64,000 nucleotides of DNA from Pontivivens ytuae (GTDB lineage Bacteria > Pseudomonadota > Alphaproteobacteria > Rhodobacterales > Rhodobacteraceae). The notes under the pieces were generated by a model that saw nothing but the letters and a program-made list of their open reading frames with translations, was not told the origin of the DNA and did not search any database. The position numbers were made by a program, and so were the translations under genes. This document shows, piece after piece, positions 17,128 to 25,865 of this stretch. The stretch is taken from assembly GCF_015679265.1 (NCBI RefSeq), contig NZ_CP064942.1, forward strand, positions 1,892,001 to 1,956,000. The letters run 5' to 3'. Position 1 is the stretch's first letter; every line of letters starts with the position of its first letter.

Positions 17128-18002
17128 TCCCCCGGCTCGACATCCGTCAGCAGGGCTTCGCGCAGGCGCTGGGGGAAGCGGCACGCGGGCCGGGTTTCTT
17201 CTTGCTCGACGGGCACGGGCTCGACCCGGCGCCCGTCTTTGCGGCGGCCGAGGCTTTCTTCGCTCAGCCGCAGGAGGCGAAGGACGCCGTCTCCATCCGC
17301 CATTCCGCCCACAACAGAGGCTACGTCACGCTCGGCGAGGAGCGGCTGGACGACACGACCGGCGCGCCCGACCAGAAGGAGGCGTTCAATGTCGGCCTCG
17401 ACCTCGCGCCCGACGATCCGCGGGTCGTGTCCTGCGAGCCGTTCCGCGGCACCAACCTCTGGCCCGACCTGCCCGGTTTCCGGACGGCAACGCTCGGCTG
17501 GTACAACTCGGCCTGGGCGCTGGGTGTGGACCTGATGCGGGCGGTGGCGGTGGATCTGGGGTTGGAGGCCGAGCGCTTCTCCCCCGACTTCGACGCGCCG
17601 CTGGCGACGCTGCGCCTGCTCCGCTACCCCGCTGAGGATGGCGCGGGCGGGATCGGCGCTGGGGCGCACACGGATTACGGCGCGCTCACTCTGCTGATGA
17701 CCGACGGCACCGCCGGGCTGCAGGTGAAGCCGCGCGACGGCGACTGGATCGATGTGCCCCCCGCCGAAGGAGCCTTCGTTGTCAACATCGGTGACTGCCT
17801 CATGCGCTGGACCAACGGGATCTACGCCTCCACCCCGCATCGCGTGCTGCCCCCGCCGCGGGAGCGCTACTCCGTCGCCTTCTTCCTCGACCCGAACCCG
17901 GATGCCATGATCGCGGCACTGCCCGGCACCGGCGCGCCGCAATGGCCGCCGGTGAGCGGGGCCGACTACCTCCGCTCCCGGCTGGAGGCGACCTATGGTT
18001 GA
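17124..18002 (+). CDS. 2-oxoglutarate/Fe(II) oxygenase, isopenicillin N synthase family
   Basis: The 292-residue oxygenase has the double-stranded beta-helix iron site: HTDYG (near residue 186) and the distal TPHRVLPPPRERYSVAFF with histidine near 238 and the 2-oxoglutarate-binding arginine in RYSVAFF. The N-terminal GFFLLDGHGLD matches the DIOX_N domain. Members hydroxylate, N- or O-demethylate, or cyclise small molecules. The true start is the ATG at 17124 overlapping the reductase stop; the longer frame upstream is shadow. Confidence 0.87.
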   Translation: MIPRLDIRQQGFAQALGEAARGPGFFLLDGHGLDPAPVFAAAEAFFAQPQEAKDAVSIRHSAHNRGYVTLGEERLDDTTGAPDQKEAFNVGLDLAPDDPRVVSCEPFRGTNLWPDLPGFRTATLGWYNSAWALGVDLMRAVAVDLGLEAERFSPDFDAPLATLRLLRYPAEDGAGGIGAGAHTDYGALTLLMTDGTAGLQVKPRDGDWIDVPPAEGAFVVNIGDCLMRWTNGIYASTPHRVLPPPRERYSVAFFLDPNPDAMIAALPGTGAPQWPPVSGADYLRSRLEATYG

Positions 18003-18026
18003 GGTGGTCGGCGTATTTGGGGAAAG

Positions 18027-18836
18027 ATGAAGGGCGGGCCGATGCGCAGGATGTTCTGGAGCGAGTATCGCACGACCGAGTTCGAGGGGATGGATCCCGA
18101 CCATACCGTCGTGATCCTGCCCACCGCGGCGGTCGAGCAGCACGGGCCGCATCTGCCCACCGGCACCGACACGATGATCGCCGACGGAATGCTGGCGACG
18201 GTGCGAGAGAGGCTGCCTGATGACCTCGACATCCTGATCCTGCCGACGCAGGCAGTGGGCAAGTCGAACGAGCATCTGCATGCGCCGGGCACGCTTACGC
18301 TGCCCTACGACCTTGCGCTGCCCGCGTGGACCGAGATCGGGCTCTCCGTCGCGCGGGCCGGGCTGACGAAGCTGGTGATCGCCAATTCCCATGGCGGCAA
18401 TCTCGACATGATCGGTATCCTCGCGCGGGAGCTGCGGGTGCGTGCCGGGATGCTCGCCGTGCGCTGCCAGTGGGGCAGCTTCGGGCATCCGGAGGGGATG
18501 TTCCCGGCGGAGGAGCTCTCCTTCGGCATCCATGGTGGCGATGTGGAGACCTCGCTGATGCTCCATTTCCGGCCGGAGCTCGTGGACATGGCCCATGCGC
18601 AGGATTTCCGCTCTACCGCCCAGGAAATCGCGCTGCAGCCCATCGGTCCGGTGGCTTATGGTTGGATCGCCTCCGACCTCAACACCGAAGGTACCGTCGG
18701 CAATGCCTCCCTCGCGACGGCGGAGAAGGGGCGCGCGGTGGCCCAGCACCAGGCCGACGGTTTCATCGGCCTGCTGCGGCAGGTGCGCGACTTCAACACC
18801 GCGCTGATGGACCCCGTGAGCGATCAGCCCGTATAG
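18027..18836 (+). CDS. Creatininase family amidohydrolase
   Basis: This is a 269-residue creatininase-family protein. The family hydrolyses cyclic or formyl amides (creatinine, formylaminopyrimidines) with two metal ions. Visible motifs are LPTAAVEQHGPHLPTGTD (metal ligands E, H and D), ANSHGGN and HGGDVETSLML. It is the last gene of the cluster. The ATG at 18027 follows GGGGAAAG closely; the ATG at 18042 is an alternative. Its 3' end overlaps the convergent peroxiredoxin-like gene by 13 bases. Confidence 0.85.
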   Translation: MKGGPMRRMFWSEYRTTEFEGMDPDHTVVILPTAAVEQHGPHLPTGTDTMIADGMLATVRERLPDDLDILILPTQAVGKSNEHLHAPGTLTLPYDLALPAWTEIGLSVARAGLTKLVIANSHGGNLDMIGILARELRVRAGMLAVRCQWGSFGHPEGMFPAEELSFGIHGGDVETSLMLHFRPELVDMAHAQDFRSTAQEIALQPIGPVAYGWIASDLNTEGTVGNASLATAEKGRAVAQHQADGFIGLLRQVRDFNTALMDPVSDQPV

Positions 18837-19342
18837 GTGCCCCGCGTCGGGTAGTCGTTGTCGAGCACGTATTTCAGCCCCTTCACGAGCTGATCGAGCG
18901 GAGGCCGGGTGAAGGGCGCGTTCTGCACCTCCACGAAGAAGACCTTGCCTGTCTTGTCGAGCACCACCAGCCCTGGCTCGGCGAAGACGTTCGGCTCGCT
19001 CGACCCCTCCCGCTTTGAGGAGAGCCACAGACCCCAGGCCTTCGCCACCTCTGCCGTCATGCCGAAGGCGACCGGCAGTGTCGTGAGACCCCAGTCGGAA
19101 TAGGAGGCCGTCGCCCGCTCCTCCACATCCATCGAGACGGCGACGACGTCGGCGCCGACCTCAGCGAACTCCTCCATCGCCGCCTCGACCTTCGGCAGGT
19201 AGCCGCCGCAGATCGGGCAATGCTTGCCGCGGTAGAAAACGATGATGGTGAAGTTCTCGGGCGATTGTTGGGCGAGGTCCCATGTCCCGCCTCCGACCAA
19301 CGGCAGGGTGAGCGGCGGGGGAACCTGTGCGGGAACGATCAT
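18824..19342 (-). CDS. Peroxiredoxin-like (AhpC/TSA, thioredoxin-fold) protein
   Basis: The 172-residue protein has the thioredoxin fold of AhpC/TSA-like proteins, with FYRGKHCPICGGYLPKVEAAM near residue 35-55 giving a CPIC pair where peroxiredoxins have TxxC. It is probably a redox protein rather than a classical peroxiredoxin. The ATG at 19342 has GAGGAGG five to six bases upstream; the open frame extends 20 codons further but without support. Confidence 0.8.
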   Translation of the reverse strand: MIVPAQVPPPLTLPLVGGGTWDLAQQSPENFTIIVFYRGKHCPICGGYLPKVEAAMEEFAEVGADVVAVSMDVEERATASYSDWGLTTLPVAFGMTAEVAKAWGLWLSSKREGSSEPNVFAEPGLVVLDKTGKVFFVEVQNAPFTRPPLDQLVKGLKYVLDNDYPTRGTYTG

Positions 19343-19414
19343 GGGAGCCTCCTCTGCGAGATGTTGCGCGGCAGGACATGGTTCGCCGCGCCATCGCGCC
19401 AAGAGGCTAGGTGT

Positions 19415-20146
19415 TCACAAAGCGGCCTGCCGCTTCAGCCGCCGTTCCATCGTCGCGATGTTCCGCAGGGAGTGGAGGTGGAGATAGCAGAGCTCCAGCT
19501 CGTCCGTCTGCGCCATCGCGTGCAGGGTGTCACCGGGCAGCGCCTTGAGCTTGTCCCGGTTGATCGTGCGGAATCCCGCGATGCGGGTCGCGCCGCCGTT
19601 GGAGGCCCCGAACTCGGCGCGCGCGTCCTCCAGCAGATCGAGGTCCACGAGGCGCCTCATGTAGGCCCGGGTTCGATTGAACTGTGCCTGGTAGTCGGTG
19701 GAGAACTTCAGCATCCGCTCGAGATATTCGGTCCGGTTGCCGTCCGTATCGAACAGCCGCTCGCCGGAGCCGTCCGTCTTCAACCCCTCGTATGCCTCGT
19801 CGATGCAGAGCGTGAAGCTGCCTTCTTTCTGCCCGGCGGCGAAGACGAAGGGATAGCGGCGCAGGAAGGCGGGGATATAGCCGCCGATCCACTTGCCCTC
19901 ACCATTAATGAAGGCGTTGTCGCCTTCCTTCCGCCCGAGGATCACCGTGGGCATCAGGTCGTCGCCGCTGCCGACGAAGACGATCACGTGCTCGCTCGCT
20001 GCCGCTGCGAACTCCGCCGCCGCCAGCGGGACCGAGTTGACGGTCGATGCGAAGCTGTAGCCCGCCTTCGTATCGACCGACAGGCTGCCATGCTGCTCCG
20101 GCGTGACCGGCACCGCGCGTTCGTAGATGATCATCTGCTTGCTCAT
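19415..20146 (-). CDS. SapC domain protein
   Basis: The 243-residue protein matches the SapC family (S-layer-associated/unknown): VPVTPEQHGSLSV near residue 12, NSVPLAAAEF, VIVFVG, GRKEGDNAFINGEGKW and GGYIPAFLRRYPFVF, then a C-terminal domain with LRNIATMERRLKRQ. The biochemical role is unknown; no membrane segment is predicted despite the permease-like family name. It is a single gene with its own promoter region. Confidence 0.78.
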   Translation of the reverse strand: MSKQMIIYERAVPVTPEQHGSLSVDTKAGYSFASTVNSVPLAAAEFAAAASEHVIVFVGSGDDLMPTVILGRKEGDNAFINGEGKWIGGYIPAFLRRYPFVFAAGQKEGSFTLCIDEAYEGLKTDGSGERLFDTDGNRTEYLERMLKFSTDYQAQFNRTRAYMRRLVDLDLLEDARAEFGASNGGATRIAGFRTINRDKLKALPGDTLHAMAQTDELELCYLHLHSLRNIATMERRLKRQAAL

Positions 20147-20444
20147 GAACCCCTCCCCAGAGCATTTTCAACGCTTATCGCAAAGGGATCGGGGTCCGCC
20201 TACCCCCAAATCCCGCAGGGAGGCGGGACTTCGCATCACGAAAGATGCATTTCGCGACTAGTGGGAGAGAGAGGGTCTGATGCTGCAACTCTCGGGTCGT
20301 GTCTGGCCGGTGCAGACCGGCAGCGAACCGCCGATCCGGGCGCTCGATCGGCGACAAATCACCTGCGACACCTTTGCGCTTCGTGAACTTCGGGCAGATC
20401 TCGCGTGTTCGTTTATTGCAAGGAAACAAGGGAGACAGCGCGAC

Positions 20445-21050
20445 ATGCTCGTGAAATACCGTGATCTCAAAGGGTTGACCCTCGACGGCGACAATGCGGA
20501 GGGTAAGGTCTCCGACCTCTATCTGACCAAGGATCGTCAGGTCGCGCGCGTCGCCGTGGAGTTCGGAGGGCTGATCGACCGCGATCCGCGGCTGGTCCCG
20601 ATCGCAGCACTCGGCGCACCGTCTCTCGACGATATGAGCTGGCCTGCAAAGCCGGATGCCGGGTCCGCCGAGCCGGCGGTGGAGGACGAACCGCTGCGCC
20701 GTCTCACCGGAAACCTGCCGGATACGCATGGCGATCTGCAGCGGGCCGGAGCCTTCGCAGGCATCAGCCTCGACATGAATGAGGGGCCGATGGGCCGAGT
20801 CCTCGACCTCGTCATCGATACCGAAACCTGGGCCGCCCCCTTCGCCGTGGTCGAGACGGGCTCGTGGCTGCCGGAACGGCAGGTGCTGCTGCCGATGGAG
20901 AAGATCGCCGAAATCGACTGGTCGAAGCGCTCCGCCCGTGTAACCGTGACACAAGAGGAGGTCAGCAAGGCACCGGACGTGTTCAAGAACGACCAGATCG
21001 AGACCCGCGGCACTGGCACGCTTCTGACCTATTACGGTCTTAGCGCCTGA
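20445..21050 (+). CDS. PRC-barrel domain protein
   Basis: The 201-residue protein has two PRC-barrel-like modules. The first is residues 1-60 (KYRDLKGLTLDGDNAEGKVSDLYLTKD), the second about 100-175 (FAGISLDMNEGPMGRVLDLVIDTETW). PRC-barrels bind RNA or proteins in RimM and photosynthetic reaction centre H subunits; stand-alone forms are often stress-related. The ATG at 20445 follows GGGAG. It lies 4 bases before the YihY-family gene, so the two form an operon. Confidence 0.78.
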   Translation: MLVKYRDLKGLTLDGDNAEGKVSDLYLTKDRQVARVAVEFGGLIDRDPRLVPIAALGAPSLDDMSWPAKPDAGSAEPAVEDEPLRRLTGNLPDTHGDLQRAGAFAGISLDMNEGPMGRVLDLVIDTETWAAPFAVVETGSWLPERQVLLPMEKIAEIDWSKRSARVTVTQEEVSKAPDVFKNDQIETRGTGTLLTYYGLSA

Positions 21051-21054
21051 GGCT

Positions 21055-22008
21055 GTGCCAGCGCGCACCGCATATGGACTGCGGCCCTTCTTCCTCTTCG
21101 CCCTACGCGACTGGATGGAAACCTTGGGCCGCGTCACGCGGGGTATAACGGAGCGCAACCTTTTCCTCGCATCGGGCGGCATGGCGTTCTTCGCCACGCT
21201 GTCGATTTTTCCGTTCCTGGCCTTCCTCATCTCGCTCTACGGCTATATCGCCGACCCGACGATCATCCTGCTGCATATCGACCGGCTGGAGGCGTTCGTG
21301 CCCCCGGCTGCCTACGATCTGATCGAGGGGCAGCTCATGTCGGTGCTCACGACGGATCGGTCGGGACACGGGCTGACCGGGGCCATTTCCATCGCCTTCA
21401 CCCTCTGGGCCGCGCGGGCCGGATCGAATGCTTTGCTGCAGGGTTTAGACCTTGTTTACCCTGATACGTCGCTTCGGGGGTTTCTGAGGCATACCATGAC
21501 AGCCGTTGCCTTAACGTTAACGCTGGTCGGTGTGGCGATCTTTGCGTTGCTGGTCGTGGTGGCGGTTCCAGTGGCGCTGCAATACCTGCCGCTCGCCCGA
21601 TCGGCGGAGACGGTGATTACTGCCGTGACGTGGCTCACCGGCTTCGGCGCCATGCTGCTCGCCATCGGGGTGATCTACCGCTATGGGCCGAACCGGCGGG
21701 GGAACCGCGCGCCGCTCCTGTCCTTCGGAGGGTTGGTGGCGGGGCTGCTCTGGATGGCCGCCTCGACGCTTTTCTCCTACTACCTCAAGAACTTCGGGAA
21801 CTACAACGAGATCTACGGGTCCATTGGTGCGGTTGCCGCGCTCATGATGTGGTTCTTCGTTTCAAGCTTCGTCATCCTGCTCGGCGCGCTTTTGAACCGG
21901 GAGATCGAGCAGCAGGCGCTGATCGCGTCCGAGCCGCTGCATCAGCGATCCGAGGATGGGCCGGTGGACGAGTTCATCGGGGATCAGAGCCTGCTGCCGC
22001 CGAGCTGA
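21055..22008 (+). CDS. YihY/BrkB family inner-membrane protein
   Basis: This is a 317-residue polytopic membrane protein of the YihY/BrkB family (once mis-called ribonuclease BN). Characteristic elements are ASGGMAFFATLSIFPFLAFLISLYG, the central WAARAGSNALLQGLDLVY, and the C-terminal ASTLFSYYLKNFGNYNEIYGSIGAVAALMMWFF with several transmembrane helices. The start is a GTG at 21055, four bases after the PRC-barrel gene. It may be a transporter, but the function is not established. Confidence 0.87.
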   Translation: MPARTAYGLRPFFLFALRDWMETLGRVTRGITERNLFLASGGMAFFATLSIFPFLAFLISLYGYIADPTIILLHIDRLEAFVPPAAYDLIEGQLMSVLTTDRSGHGLTGAISIAFTLWAARAGSNALLQGLDLVYPDTSLRGFLRHTMTAVALTLTLVGVAIFALLVVVAVPVALQYLPLARSAETVITAVTWLTGFGAMLLAIGVIYRYGPNRRGNRAPLLSFGGLVAGLLWMAASTLFSYYLKNFGNYNEIYGSIGAVAALMMWFFVSSFVILLGALLNREIEQQALIASEPLHQRSEDGPVDEFIGDQSLLPPS

Positions 22009-22079
22009 GGGTTAACGCAGCACCCTCAAAGATGAAGAAACCTCGCTGCCGCGGTCACCTTTGTTAACGCTGAAATCGA

Positions 22080-22133
22080 CGTATGACATGCGTATGATTT
22101 GCGTATGACATCCGTGCACCGATCCGGTGCACG
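22080..22133. repeat. Three 11-bp direct repeats beside a 9+9 palindrome
   Basis: Three head-to-tail 11-base units begin CGTATGA (CGTATGACATG 22080-22090, CGTATGATTTG 22091-22101, CGTATGACATC 22102-22112). A perfect palindrome, CGTGCACCG ATC CGGTGCACG, follows at 22113-22133. The motif GTTAACGC also occurs three times nearby (22011, 22063, 22143). The stretch lies between the convergent yihY-like and formaldehyde dehydrogenase genes. The palindrome has no T-run, so it is not a standard terminator. Confidence 0.6.
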
Positions 22134-22199
22134 CCGCCAGTCGTTAACGCTCGCGCCCTCATCTGTCGCGAAATATCCCCGCCGGAGGCATCTACCCTC

Positions 22200-23312
<1,113 letters not shown>

Positions 23313-23414
23313 GGTTGCGTCCTCCCGTTTTGGCCGACGCTGGGGCAAAGCTGCGCGCCGCGCAACCCTGCTATGCCTTGGTCGAGCCGCACCTACGGGC
23401 CTAGGTTGCGGTTC

Positions 23415-24437
23415 ATGACGGACATCTGGATCAGGACGCTCACCGCGCTGGGCATAGGCGCGGCCGGAGCAGCAGTGGCGCATGTCATCGGAGCACCCGC
23501 GGCGTTGCTGACCGGACCGGCGCTCGCGGTGTCGCTGGCGGCCTTCGCGGGCGTGCGCCTCGCCCTGCCTGCGTCGCTGCGCGACGTTGCCTTCGTCGTG
23601 CTGGGCGTCGGGATGGGGACGGGCGTGACGCCGGCCTCGGTTGAAGCGGTAGTGGCCTGGCCGGTGAGCTTCGCCGTGCTGGCCGCCGCGGTCACGGCGA
23701 TCCTCGTTTTTGGTGCGCTCGCCGTGCACGGGCTGACCGCGCGCGAGCGCAACACGTCGGTGCTCGCCGCTTCACCGGGGCATCTGAGCTACGTGCTCGG
23801 CCTCAGTCTGGAGACGCGGGCCGATGTGGGCTTCGTGACGGTGGTGCAGAGCCTGCGTCTGCTGGCGCTGACGCTAGTGGTGCCGCTGGTCGTGGGCTCC
23901 GGCACCGCGGTGGGGATGGCGCAGGGGGAGACATTGGCGGTGCATCACCTCGCGTGTTTGATCGCGGGCGCGGTCGTGCTGGGCCTCGTGCTGATGAAGC
24001 TGCGAGTGCCCGCGGCACTGCTGATCGGCGGAATGATCGTCTCGGCAGTCGGCCATGCTGGGGACTGGACGCCCGGCGTGCTGCCGAACTGGCTGGCGCT
24101 GCCGGGGTTCGTGGTGCTCGGCACGCTGATCGGGACGCGGTTCGACGGGATGGACCGGGCGGCTTTGCGCTCGGCGGCGGGGGCGGCGACGGTGCTGACC
24201 GGTCTCGCCGTGGGGCTCGCGGCGGTCGGGGCATGGATCGTGGCGACGCTCACGGGCCTGCCACTGGTCACGCTGCTGATCGCCTTCGCCCCCGGCGGGG
24301 TGGAGACGATGGCGGCAATGGCGGTGGCGCTGGATGCCGACCCGGCCTTCGTCGCCGCGCATCACGTGTTCCGGCTGTTGTGGCTGACCCTCGTGATACC
24401 GCTTTTCGTCGAGCGGGGCGCGCTCAGTCGGGAGTGA
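23415..24437 (+). CDS. AbrB-family membrane protein
   Basis: The 340-residue highly hydrophobic protein matches the membrane AbrB family (a possible ammonia-monooxygenase regulator by name only). It has about ten transmembrane segments and the internal duplication typical of the family, with [37 protein letters not shown], and a C-terminal [34 protein letters not shown]. The ATG at 23415 is the first codon fitting the family N-terminus; the upstream open frame is shadow of the divergent dehydrogenase. Its 3' end overlaps the convergent arfB by 14 bases. Confidence 0.85.
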   Translation: MTDIWIRTLTALGIGAAGAAVAHVIGAPAALLTGPALAVSLAAFAGVRLALPASLRDVAFVVLGVGMGTGVTPASVEAVVAWPVSFAVLAAAVTAILVFGALAVHGLTARERNTSVLAASPGHLSYVLGLSLETRADVGFVTVVQSLRLLALTLVVPLVVGSGTAVGMAQGETLAVHHLACLIAGAVVLGLVLMKLRVPAALLIGGMIVSAVGHAGDWTPGVLPNWLALPGFVVLGTLIGTRFDGMDRAALRSAAGAATVLTGLAVGLAAVGAWIVATLTGLPLVTLLIAFAPGGVETMAAMAVALDADPAFVAAHHVFRLLWLTLVIPLFVERGALSRE

Positions 24438-24846
24438 CGCGGCCGCGCAGCGCCTTCTTCTCCCCCACCTGCTTCTTGGCTTCGACGCGGCGGCGCTGGC
24501 TCGCCTTGGTGGGCTTGGTGGGAATGCGACGCTTGGGACGCACGAGGGCGGCACGGATCATGTCGGTGAGCTTCTTCTCCGCCTCCTCCCGGTTCATCGC
24601 TTGGGAGCGGTGCTTTTCGGAGGTGATGATCAGCGCGCCGTCCTTGGTCCACTTGCGGCCCGCGATGCGGCGCAGGCGGGCCTTCACGTCGCCCGGCAGG
24701 TTGGGCGAGCGCTGCGCCTCGAAGCGCAGTTCCACGGCGGTGGAGACCTTGTTGACGTTCTGACCGCCGGGGCCGGAGGCGCGGGTGAACTGCTCGGTCA
24801 GCTCCCAGTCCTCGAGCGTGATGCGGTCGTTGATGCGGATCGGCAT
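24424..24846 (-). CDS. arfB: Peptidyl-tRNA hydrolase ArfB, ribosome rescue factor
   Basis: The 140-residue protein is ArfB (YaeJ). It enters stalled ribosomes without a stop codon and releases the nascent chain. The catalytic GGQ is at residues 27-29 (SGPGGQNVNK), and the basic C-terminal tail (KRRIPTKPTKASQRRRVEAKKQVGEKK) would thread into the mRNA channel. The ATG at 24846 encodes the family start MPIRINDRI. In its transcription direction it is preceded by two hairpins and an 18-codon ORF. Confidence 0.93.
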   Translation of the reverse strand: MPIRINDRITLEDWELTEQFTRASGPGGQNVNKVSTAVELRFEAQRSPNLPGDVKARLRRIAGRKWTKDGALIITSEKHRSQAMNREEAEKKLTDMIRAALVRPKRRIPTKPTKASQRRRVEAKKQVGEKKALRGRVTPD

Positions 24847-24863
24847 GGGTGTTCTCAAATGGA

Positions 24864-24888
24864 GGAAGGGGCCGCGAGGGCCCCTTCC
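24864..24888 (-). promoter_or_regulatory. Strong hairpin in arfB leader
   Basis: GGAAGGGGCC (24864-24873) and GGCCCCTTCC (24879-24888) form a perfect 10-bp stem with a 5-base loop, ending 18 bases before the arfB start. It lacks a T-run, so it could be an attenuator or translational control element, or the 3' end of the small upstream transcript. Confidence 0.55.
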
Positions 24889-24949
24889 GGTGTTGTTCGT
24901 GAGCTGGGGCGGATGACCGGCAGGCCATCGCCTGAGCGAAAGGATCATG

Positions 24950-24967
24950 TGAGAGGGCTGCCTCTCA
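24950..24967 (-). promoter_or_regulatory. Hairpin starting at the stop codon of the 18-codon ORF
   Basis: TGAGAGG (24950-24956) and CCTCTCA (24961-24967) form a perfect 7-bp stem with a 4-base loop. On the minus strand the stem begins exactly with the TGA stop of the small ORF at 24965-25021. No U-run follows. Confidence 0.5.
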
Positions 24968-25021
24968 GATGGTGACCTCGCGCTTGAACCCGACCACCTG
25001 CTCCAACGTCTCACTCGACAT
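24965..25021 (-). CDS. 18-residue ORF with an exceptionally strong ribosome binding site
   Basis: The ORF encodes MSSETLEQVVGFKREVTI. Upstream, AGAAAGGAGGTGATC (minus strand, 25038-25024) is complementary over 15 bases to the 3' end of 16S rRNA. The GGAGG core lies 7 bases from the ATG, ideal spacing. The ORF is between the queuosine-precursor transporter and arfB, in the same direction. It is too small to assign to a family. It may be a leader peptide controlling arfB, a free small protein, or a chance ORF. The ribosome binding site is the main argument that it is translated. Confidence 0.5.
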   Translation of the reverse strand: MSSETLEQVVGFKREVTI

Positions 25022-25081
25022 CAGATCACCTCCTTTCTGCTGTTGCGTTCACCGCATAGGTTGGCAGAACGGCGGCGAAAT

Positions 25082-25696
25082 TCAAGCCGTGCGATGCCGC
25101 ACCGCAAATCCGAATGGGATGAGGGCGACGGCGGCAAGCGCGAGCTTCACGCCGAAATCGGCGACGGCGAGGCTGACCCAGAGCGGTAGCTCCGGCCCCA
25201 TACCCAGAAGCGGCACGATCTCCCGCGCCCATCCGTTGGGCTCGGCGGGGTCGAGGAAAGTGAGCGCGCCCGAGAACGCGATGAAGAAGAACAGCGCCGT
25301 GTCGAGCGACGAGCCGACCAGCGTGGAGGCGAGCGGTGCGCGCCACCAGCGGCCCGCGCGCAGACGGTCGAAGATCACCACGTCGACCAGCTGGGCCACG
25401 AGGAACGCGATGCCGGAGCCCATCGCGATGCGCAGCGTCGTGAGCGGCCCGTACTCGCCATGGATCTGGCTTGCGATCAGCGAGCAAAGCACCCCGACGG
25501 CGAACCCTGCGACCACGACCCGGCGCGCGGCATCGCGGCCCAGGAAGCGGTTGGTCAGGTCCGTCACCAGGAAGGCGATGGGATAGGTGAACGCACCCCA
25601 GGTCAGCCAGTCGCCGAAGAGATGCTGGACGAGGATGTTGGAGGCCACCACGACGGCGGCCATGGCCGCGACGCCGATGAGAAAACCACGAGACAT
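25082..25696 (-). CDS. yhhQ: YhhQ/VUT family queuosine-precursor transporter
   Basis: The 204-residue protein has about six transmembrane segments and belongs to the YhhQ (DUF165/VUT) family of 7-cyano-7-deazaguanine/preQ1 transporters. Visible are the N-terminal MSRGFLIGVAAMAAVVVASNIL, TYPIAFLVTDLTNRFLGRDAARRVV, and SSLDTALFFFIAF. The family assignment is strengthened by the preQ1-I riboswitch covering its ribosome binding site. It would import the base used to make queuosine in the tRNA wobble position. Confidence 0.92.
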   Translation of the reverse strand: MSRGFLIGVAAMAAVVVASNILVQHLFGDWLTWGAFTYPIAFLVTDLTNRFLGRDAARRVVVAGFAVGVLCSLIASQIHGEYGPLTTLRIAMGSGIAFLVAQLVDVVIFDRLRAGRWWRAPLASTLVGSSLDTALFFFIAFSGALTFLDPAEPNGWAREIVPLLGMGPELPLWVSLAVADFGVKLALAAVALIPFGFAVRHRTA

Positions 25697-25704
25697 GAAA
25701 GTAA

Positions 25705-25741
25705 CCTTTCCGTTTTTTATAGAGGGTCGCGGAAGACCTCT
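25705..25741 (-). promoter_or_regulatory. preQ1-I riboswitch upstream of yhhQ
   Basis: Read on the minus strand this is AGAGG, an 11-base loop, CCTCT, then the A-rich tail ATAAAAAAC, then GGAAAGG. P1 is AGAGG/CCTCT. The pseudoknot P2 can form between TTCCG in the loop and CGGAA downstream. This matches the preQ1 class I layout of the Bacillus queC leader (AGAGGTTC ... CCCTCTATAAAAAAC). The P2 3' strand overlaps the Shine-Dalgarno GGAAAGG, eight bases from the yhhQ ATG. Binding preQ1 should therefore block translation of the transporter. Confidence 0.9.
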
Positions 25742-25865
25742 GGCCGCACCATTGCGGACTGGCGGGCACTACCCGAGATCAATTTTCAACGCAAGTAGCA
25801 GATCGTGTATTGGTTCGCAGCGCTCCCGGTCTATGGTTCCGCCACCCATAGAATAAGAGGATGCC

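Noticed and set aside
17043-19028. 661-codon open frame on the minus strand across the oxygenase and creatininase genes
   Set aside because: It is antisense to genes with clear family motifs, shows arginine/glycine-rich shadow composition and has no recognisable domain.
20147-20444. Possible small gene or RNA between the SapC and PRC-barrel genes
   Set aside because: An open frame reaches back to 20280 but the strong ribosome binding site is at 20430; only a short CCCGC/GCGGG hairpin stands out. Treated as promoter/leader region.
22113-22133. Palindrome as a terminator for the YihY-family gene
   Set aside because: The stem is good but no T-run follows on either strand, so it is listed as part of a repeat structure instead.
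25024-25038. Fragment of a 16S rRNA gene 3' end
   Set aside because: Only the 15-base anti-Shine-Dalgarno tail matches, with nothing of the upstream 16S helix, and it sits exactly as a ribosome binding site. It is better read as an extended Shine-Dalgarno.
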